Shown: positions 7,195 to 11,342 of the stretch, one piece after another
Layout: each line of letters begins with the position of its first letter
Position numbering within the stretch: the first letter of the stretch is position 1
NCBI GenBank assembly: GCA_023399095.1
Contig: JAEWQS010000005.1
Span: 1 to 11,342 of the forward strand
From: Bacillota bacterium
Lineage (GTDB): Bacteria > Bacillota > Clostridia > Christensenellales > SZUA-584
Direction: 5' to 3'
DNA: 11,342 bases
The notes under the pieces: model-generated
The model's input: only the letters and a program-made list of their open reading frames with translations
Database searches by the model: none
What the model was told of the DNA's origin: nothing
Made by a program: the position numbers and the translations under genes

Positions 7195-7230
7195 GATTAA
7201 GCTCCTCCAATTCGGAATTTTGCCTTAATT

Positions 7231-7260
7231 TCAATATAACCAAAAGACGCGAAACTATGC
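7231..7260 (-). promoter_or_regulatory. Weak candidate sigma-G-like promoter for the ger operon
   Basis: On the minus strand GCATA (7260-7256) and TATATTG (7238-7232) are 17 bases apart, about 40 bases before the proposed gerA start. This loosely resembles forespore sigma-G promoters (G-x-A-T-R and CAT-x-x-TA). Germinant-receptor operons are usually sigma-G controlled, which is the main reason to propose it. The -10 match is only partial. Confidence 0.25.
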
Positions 7261-7440
7261 GGTGCATAGCTCATACGAGCGGATTGAAGATGGTTTTGTA
7301 TGATGGATGCAAAATAATAACAAACCGTTCCAGTCATACGTATATCATGTCAGTGACGCCATATTTCACCGGTTGTATATGTGTCTATGATTATGCTAGC
7401 ATTTATATACAAGGCACTTATAATTCCATAGGAGAAAAAA

Positions 7441-9378
7441 ATGCACATTAAAAACCGCAGAACGTTGGCTTTACTCATCGTCCTTGTTTTTGTCTTTTCT
7501 TTTGGCTTTTCGGGAATCCGGGCTCAGGCGGCTTCCAACCAGACAGGAACAATTGTGAACTGCAACAGCTATGTGAATGTGCGCAGCGGACCGGGAACAG
7601 GTTACAGTATGCTGGGCACAGCACCCAAAAACGCGCAATACAGCGTTTTAGGGCAGACCGGGTCGTGGTATATGATCGACTACAATGGGAAAACGGCGTA
7701 TGTTTATTCGCGGTATCTTTCCGTTTCCTCCGTGACACAGACAAATAACCAAACGGCGGTCAACCAAACGGGTACAATCGTCAACTGCAACAGCTATGTA
7801 AACGTGCGCAGCGGGCCCGGAACAGGATACGCAAAAGCGGGCACAGCAAGCAAGGGCAGCGTTTACAGCGTGACAGGACAGAGCGGCTCGTGGTACAAGA
7901 TCAGTTATAACGGAGGCACGGCTTATGTTTACTCGCGGTATTTGTCTGTATCAACCTCTCAGACACCGCCGTCAACGTCAACGTATCAGAAAATAGGCAC
8001 TGTTATCAATTGCAACAGCTATGTGAATGTGCGCAGCGGGCCAAGCACGCGTTATTCAATGCTGGGCAGCGCGCCAAAAGGAACAAAGTATGAAGTGACA
8101 GCTCAAAGCGGTTCTTGGTACAAAATCAATTTCAAAGGTATCACCGCTTACATTTATGGCAGGTACCTATCTGTGGTTTCCGTGCCTGTTGCGGCACCGA
8201 CGCCTGTGCCGACGCCTGTGCCGACGCCTGTGCCGACGCCTGTACCGACACCCGTGCCGACGCCTGTACCGACACCCATACCGACACCTGTGCCGACACC
8301 TGAGCCGATACCTGTGTCCGACCAGAAGCTTGTCACTGGTTACTATGCGTCATGGGCGGCTTATTCGGGCTATACGCCGCTAAGCATACCGGCTGACAAG
8401 CTCACACATATCAAATATGCGTTCGCAAACATTGGCTCGGATCTTAAAATCGCTATAGGAGACCCCGCTATCGATCCGGCAAACTTCAGCAAGCTTAGGC
8501 AGCTAAAGCAGCAGTATCCGAGTGTTAAAACACTAATATCTGTGGGCGGCTGGACATGGTCGGGCAAATTTTCGGATGTGGCGCTGACGGATCAGAGCCG
8601 GACGGCATTCGCCGACAGTGTCGTGAGCTTTATCACAACACACGGCTTTGACGGCGTTGATCTGGATTGGGAGTATCCGGTGGGCGGGGGCCTTTCGTCC
8701 AACGGCAGACGGCCTGTAGACAAGGTCAACTTTACGTTGCTTATGGCAAAGATTCGTGAAAAGCTGGATGTCCAAGGGCAAATTGACGGGAAGCACTATC
8801 TGCTTGCCTTCGCGGGTGCATCCGGCAGCTTCTATGCCAACAATACGGAGCTTGATAAGCTTTCGGGCTATGTCGATTTCGCGACGATCATGACCTATGA
8901 TATGCATGGCCCATGGGCGGGCAGCCTGACAGACTTCAATGCGCCGCTCTACAGACCAACTGAATCGTCACCTCAGTACAAATGGAGTTGTGACGACGCT
9001 GTGAACCTATGGATAAGCAAAGGCTTTTCGAAGAAAAAAATACTCATGGGCATTCCGTTCTATGGTATAAAATTCAACGGCGTACCCAACACCAATAACG
9101 GCTTGTATCAATCCTTTTCATCAGGCGGATCAATTGCGTATGACAAGATTGTATCAACGTATTTGAACAATGAGGTTTATAACCGCTTTATACACGTCGA
9201 TGCACGCGTGCCCTGGCTTTTTGACGGGTCAACGTTTATATCATATGACAATCCGGAATCTGTTGCCGAAAAGGCAGCATATATCAAAAACAAGGATATA
9301 GGCGGCGCCGTGATCTGGGAGCTGTCTCAAAACGCTGACGGATCAATGCTCAGCGCGATTTATGACCATATAAATTGA
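7441..9378 (+). CDS. Secreted GH18 chitinase-type glycosidase with three SH3b domains
   Basis: Exported glycoside hydrolase. A Sec signal peptide (about residues 1-30, cleavage near AQA-AS) precedes three bacterial SH3 (SH3b) domains at about 36-95, 111-170 and 186-245, each with NCNSYVNVRSGP near its start and ending RYLSV, then a PTPV linker (253-291). The GH18 domain (297-645) has SVGGW (367-371), the catalytic DGVDLDWE (404-411, acid Glu411), MTYDMHG (484-490) and GAVIWELSQ (622-630). All key residues are intact, so hydrolysis of chitin or another GlcNAc polymer is expected; SH3b domains usually bind peptidoglycan. Spore cortex GH18 enzymes such as SleL usually carry LysM domains instead. 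AGGAG (7430-7434) lies 6 bases before the ATG. It is divergent from the ger operon and ends at a strong terminator. Substrate could be host or fungal chitin, or the cell's own wall. Confidence 0.93.
   Translation: MHIKNRRTLALLIVLVFVFSFGFSGIRAQAASNQTGTIVNCNSYVNVRSGPGTGYSMLGTAPKNAQYSVLGQTGSWYMIDYNGKTAYVYSRYLSVSSVTQTNNQTAVNQTGTIVNCNSYVNVRSGPGTGYAKAGTASKGSVYSVTGQSGSWYKISYNGGTAYVYSRYLSVSTSQTPPSTSTYQKIGTVINCNSYVNVRSGPSTRYSMLGSAPKGTKYEVTAQSGSWYKINFKGITAYIYGRYLSVVSVPVAAPTPVPTPVPTPVPTPVPTPVPTPVPTPIPTPVPTPEPIPVSDQKLVTGYYASWAAYSGYTPLSIPADKLTHIKYAFANIGSDLKIAIGDPAIDPANFSKLRQLKQQYPSVKTLISVGGWTWSGKFSDVALTDQSRTAFADSVVSFITTHGFDGVDLDWEYPVGGGLSSNGRRPVDKVNFTLLMAKIREKLDVQGQIDGKHYLLAFAGASGSFYANNTELDKLSGYVDFATIMTYDMHGPWAGSLTDFNAPLYRPTESSPQYKWSCDDAVNLWISKGFSKKKILMGIPFYGIKFNGVPNTNNGLYQSFSSGGSIAYDKIVSTYLNNEVYNRFIHVDARVPWLFDGSTFISYDNPESVAEKAAYIKNKDIGGAVIWELSQNADGSMLSAIYDHIN
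7558..8179 (+). repeat. Three SH3b-coding direct repeats at 225-bp period
   Basis: The near-identical block beginning AA(C/T)TGCAACAGCTATGT recurs at 7558, 7783 and 8008, exactly 225 bases (75 codons) apart. DNA similarity is highest over roughly the first 45 bases of each copy. This indicates recent internal duplication of the SH3b module and its linker, and a site for recombination that could change domain number. Confidence 0.85.
8197..8316 (+). repeat. Ten tandem 12-bp units encoding the PTPV linker
   Basis: Ten consecutive 12-base units based on CCGACGCCTGTG encode PTPV (with PTPI, PTPE and PIPV variants). The first four are identical and later ones diverge. They form a stiff, extended linker between the SH3b domains and the GH18 domain. 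The pure 5' units suggest recent expansion. Confidence 0.92.
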
Positions 9379-9394
9379 CACTTGTCTCAATTTC

Positions 9395-9430
9395 GCTTCG
9401 GTTTTGCTTTTGTGAAACCGAAGCTTTTTT
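9395..9430 (+). terminator. Strong intrinsic terminator after the GH18 gene
   Basis: A perfect 10-bp stem, GCTTCGGTTT (9395-9404) with AAACCGAAGC (9415-9424), has a 10-base loop and is followed directly by six T (9425-9430), 16 bases after the stop codon. It separates the glycosidase from the permease gene. Confidence 0.95.
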
Positions 9431-9542
9431 ATTGTGTCGGTCATGATATATTTCACACCTTTTCAGAAATACCATGTCTAATTTTCTCCAACATGAAGAT
9501 TCTAATAAGTGTTAAACAATGATTGTCTTCGGAGAGAAAATG

Positions 9543-11006
9543 ATGAAAGAAAAAGGTTTATCCGCATGGCATCTGACCATGATGGCATTAGGAACGGTTA
9601 TCGGAGGCTCGTTCTTTTTAGGGTCGTCTGTCGCAATCAGCGCTGCGGGTCCATCAGTTTTGATTGCTTATGTGGTGGGCGGCGCTCTCGTATACTTTAT
9701 CCTTTTTGCTTTATCGGAGATGACAGTCGCCAATCCGGATGCGGGTTCATTCCGAACATTTGCGGGTCAGGCTTTTGGACAAGGAACTGGGTTTGTGGTT
9801 GGATGGGTCTATTGGACGGGCATGGTGCTTGCCATGTCCAGCGAAGCCACAGCCGTGTCAATTTTGATTCAGCAATGGCTGCCCAATATATCGCTGCCTT
9901 TCATGGGCAGCATCATTATCATCGCGGTGACGTTGCTTAATCTTTTGGGAGCGAGAGCCTTAAGCAAGCTAGAAAGCGGCCTTGCTGCCGTGAAGCTGCT
10001 GGCTGTCGTGTCATTTATCGTGATTGCGGTCTTGCTGATAATTGGCGTGTTTGCGAATAACGCGCCAGTCGGCATCGGTGCGCTGGCAAATGAACCGCTG
10101 ATGCCGGGCGGTTTTGCGGGGCTTGCGGGCAGTATGTTGATTGTGATGTTTACATACGCGGGCTTTGAAATTATCGGCCTTGCTGCGTCTGAGGCCGATA
10201 ACCCGCATAAGACGATTCCCAGAGCCATTCGAAACACTGTGCTGAGCCTTGTCGGGCTGTACATTATAGCGATCACGATGCTGACCATTTTAATACCCAC
10301 CGGAGCTTTAAATCCGACAGTCAGTCCGTTTGTGGCCGCGCTAAATGTGCGCGGCTTTGGATGGGCGGGGACAGCGCTCAATGTGGTGCTGATCACGGCA
10401 ATCATCTCCACGATGCTTGCGGCCATGTTTGGTCTTGGACGCATGATGCGCTCGCTTGTCGATGAGCGCATGGCGCCCGGCTGGCTCAAGGACAAAACGG
10501 ACGTGCCATATCGCGGTATCATCGTTTCCGGCATTGGTATGCTGGCGGCATTGTGGATTGGCCTTTTGTTTCCCAGCGTTTATCTGTTTCTCGTCAGCTC
10601 GGGCGGTTTTGCACTGCTCTTTACCTATGTGGTCATCATGGCGACACACATCCGGTTTCGAAGAAAAAGCGGCTGCCCGCCTAACGGCAAATGCCAGCTC
10701 TGGGGTTTCCCGTATTCATCAATCGTGGTATTGCTGCTTCTCATTGTTGCCATACTTAGCATGCCGTTTGTGCAGGGGCAAGCATCCGGCCTTGTGGCAG
10801 GTGTGATACTCGTTGTTTTTTTCGCGTTGTTCTATGCGGCATTGAAACTTTTTGGTGTGCGCACTAAGCACGAGAAAGCGTTTTCGAAAATGAATCACTT
10901 GAGAGCAAGTATGGAAACAGAAGCATCAGAGGAGTTGTCGCGCTTAGATAAAGATAGGCCATATAAGCCACGTTGCACGGGGCAGGATGAAGAGGATGAT
11001 AAATAA
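9543..11006 (+). CDS. APC-superfamily amino acid permease
   Basis: Predicted cytoplasmic-membrane amino acid transporter of the APC superfamily, about 12 membrane segments in 487 residues, a typical length. The first helix carries the glycine-rich break GTVIGGSFFLG (17-27) that contacts substrate in this fold. Other family features are FTYAGFEIIG (203-212) and the loop EADNPHKTIP (217-226). The last 45 or so residues are a charged cytoplasmic tail rich in Glu, Asp, Lys and Arg. Start choice: GGAG (9531-9534) is 8 bases before ATG 9543 and 5 before ATG 9540, whereas the upstream ATG at 9519 has no ribosome binding site; 9540 and 9543 cannot be separated. It is a single gene after a strong terminator; no convincing promoter is seen in 9431-9530. 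Substrate is not predictable. Confidence 0.92.
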   Translation: MKEKGLSAWHLTMMALGTVIGGSFFLGSSVAISAAGPSVLIAYVVGGALVYFILFALSEMTVANPDAGSFRTFAGQAFGQGTGFVVGWVYWTGMVLAMSSEATAVSILIQQWLPNISLPFMGSIIIIAVTLLNLLGARALSKLESGLAAVKLLAVVSFIVIAVLLIIGVFANNAPVGIGALANEPLMPGGFAGLAGSMLIVMFTYAGFEIIGLAASEADNPHKTIPRAIRNTVLSLVGLYIIAITMLTILIPTGALNPTVSPFVAALNVRGFGWAGTALNVVLITAIISTMLAAMFGLGRMMRSLVDERMAPGWLKDKTDVPYRGIIVSGIGMLAALWIGLLFPSVYLFLVSSGGFALLFTYVVIMATHIRFRRKSGCPPNGKCQLWGFPYSSIVVLLLLIVAILSMPFVQGQASGLVAGVILVVFFALFYAALKLFGVRTKHEKAFSKMNHLRASMETEASEELSRLDKDRPYKPRCTGQDEEDDK

Positions 11007-11139
11007 GAATATATATAAGGAATTATCACAATATACTTTGCTTGTCGGCAAAAAGTCCTTGTATTTTAGTGTCGCATTCATTATAATGCATAACGTAGCT
11101 ATTACCCCAAAAAGCTTAACTTTTAGGGAGCTTCATCAT

Positions 11140-11160
11140 AAAGAGGCAGTGAGCCTTTTT
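11140..11160 (+). terminator. Possible intrinsic terminator downstream of the permease gene
   Basis: AAAGAGGC (11140-11147) can pair with GCCTTTTT (11153-11160) around loop AGTGA, with one G-U pair, ending in a five-T run. The stem is AT-rich apart from GGC/GCC, so it is weak. It lies 134 bases after the permease stop and just before the structured block, so it may end the permease transcript or be part of the following RNA. Confidence 0.45.
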
Positions 11161-11342
11161 GGCAGAGTGATTGTATCGCCTGCCGGCAAGAATTTTTGAC
11201 CATGCTCATAAGATGAGCATCAAGGCCATACGGACAGCCGGGTCAAAGGCCGGAATCTGGCAACTTTGTTGCCTTATTGGTTGAGTGAAGACTCAAATTT
11301 TATAAGTTGGCTACTTAATAGCCGTGTGCGGCAGCCGCACAT
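11161..11342 (+). ncRNA. Dense hairpin cluster: structured RNA cut by the window edge, possibly a HEARO/IscB omega-RNA
   Basis: Six consecutive helices fit in 182 bases: GGCAG/CTGCC (11161-11184), ATGCTCAT/ATGAGCAT (11202-11220), GCCA/TGGC enclosing CCGG/CCGG (11225-11261) or, exclusive with it, GGCAAC/GTTGCC (11259-11273), TTGAGT/ACTCAA (11281-11296), GGCTA/TAGCC (11309-11323) and TGTGCGG/CCGCACA (11325-11341). TTGACC (11196-11201) complements GGTCAA (11241-11246) in the CCGG hairpin, a pseudoknot; CAACTT (11261-11266) complements AAGTTG (11304-11309). No long ORF crosses it. Such packing upstream of an unseen gene suits a HEARO-type omega-RNA, which precedes iscB, but it could also be another leader RNA or mobile-element end. 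The strand is inferred from the layout. The structured nature is well supported; the class is a guess. Confidence 0.5.

Larger units (their letters stand above)
11007..11342. other. Gene-free tail of the window
   Basis: After the permease stop there is no convincing coding sequence. A 70-codon plus-strand frame overlapping the permease end (10987-11199) lacks a usable ribosome binding site and family resemblance. The stretch is AT-rich up to about 11160 (weak hairpin AAAAG/CTTTT at 11110-11124, then the possible terminator) and becomes hairpin-dense to the edge. Confidence 0.7.

Noticed and set aside
7419..7424. TATAAT just before the GH18 gene
   Set aside because: No -35 box at proper spacing, and transcription would start at or past the ribosome binding site.
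7257..7451. 64-codon plus-strand frame before the GH18 gene
   Set aside because: No ribosome binding site or protein-like composition, and it overlaps the real start of the GH18 gene.
9519..9542. ATG 9519 as permease start
   Set aside because: No SD before it; the GGAG lies between 9519 and the ATG pair at 9540/9543, which begins the conserved MKEKGLSAW segment.
10987..11199. 70-codon plus-strand frame overlapping the permease end
   Set aside because: No convincing ribosome binding site, no recognisable family, and it crosses the possible terminator and the start of the structured block.
11319..11342. Group II intron domain V (AGCCGTGTGCGG...CCGCACAT)
   Set aside because: The opening resembles domain V, but the hairpin loop is too short for the invariant 34-nt fold, no GNRA loop is present, and no reverse transcriptase precedes it. 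Sequence beyond the edge would settle this.

Overview
The window looks like a piece of an endospore-forming, low-to-mid GC Gram-positive chromosome (Bacillota, probably Clostridia). The clearest pointer is a complete three-gene spore germinant-receptor operon (GerA, GerC, GerB types). It is supported by strong purine-rich Shine-Dalgarno (SD) sites, an Rrf2 regulator beside a sulfhydrylase gene, and Gram-positive export signals (a lipobox, and a Sec signal peptide with SH3b wall-binding domains). No species is named because no diagnostic marker is present.

Layout. Positions 37-921 (minus) encode a C69/secernin-type cysteine-nucleophile hydrolase with an abnormal C-terminus. An AT-rich divergent promoter region (922-1061) leads into an Rrf2 regulator with a four-cysteine cluster (1062-1478, plus). 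Next, under its own consensus promoter, is an O-acetylhomoserine sulfhydrylase (1562-2839, plus). The two plus-strand promoters share an ATATTAATC(C)ATAT element, which suggests one sulfur-related Rrf2 regulon that represses itself and the sulfhydrylase. A small open frame with a perfect SD but an ATA codon follows (2861-2983).

Positions 3035-7194 (minus) hold the germination operon in the order gerA-gerC-gerB. Reading the gerA frame upstream of its only ATG (6753) shows that the protein continues through ten hydrophilic 8-residue repeats to a strong SD site with no ATG, GTG or TTG, so the start seems to be ATA or ATC near 7194. Divergent from it, 7441-9378 (plus) encodes a secreted protein with three SH3b domains, a PTPV-repeat linker and an intact GH18 chitinase-type catalytic domain, closed by a strong intrinsic terminator. 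Positions 9543-11006 (plus) encode an APC-family amino acid permease.

The last 336 bases have no convincing gene. They hold a possible terminator and then, from about 11161 to the window edge, a dense set of hairpins with at least one good pseudoknot pairing. This looks like a structured RNA cut by the window end. My leading but unproven guess is a HEARO/IscB-associated omega-RNA, which would put an iscB-like gene just beyond the edge.

Functionally the window combines sulfur-amino-acid synthesis and its regulator, germinant sensing, an exported glycan hydrolase and amino acid uptake. Only the ger operon and the Rrf2-sulfhydrylase pair are clearly coupled by position or regulatory sequence.
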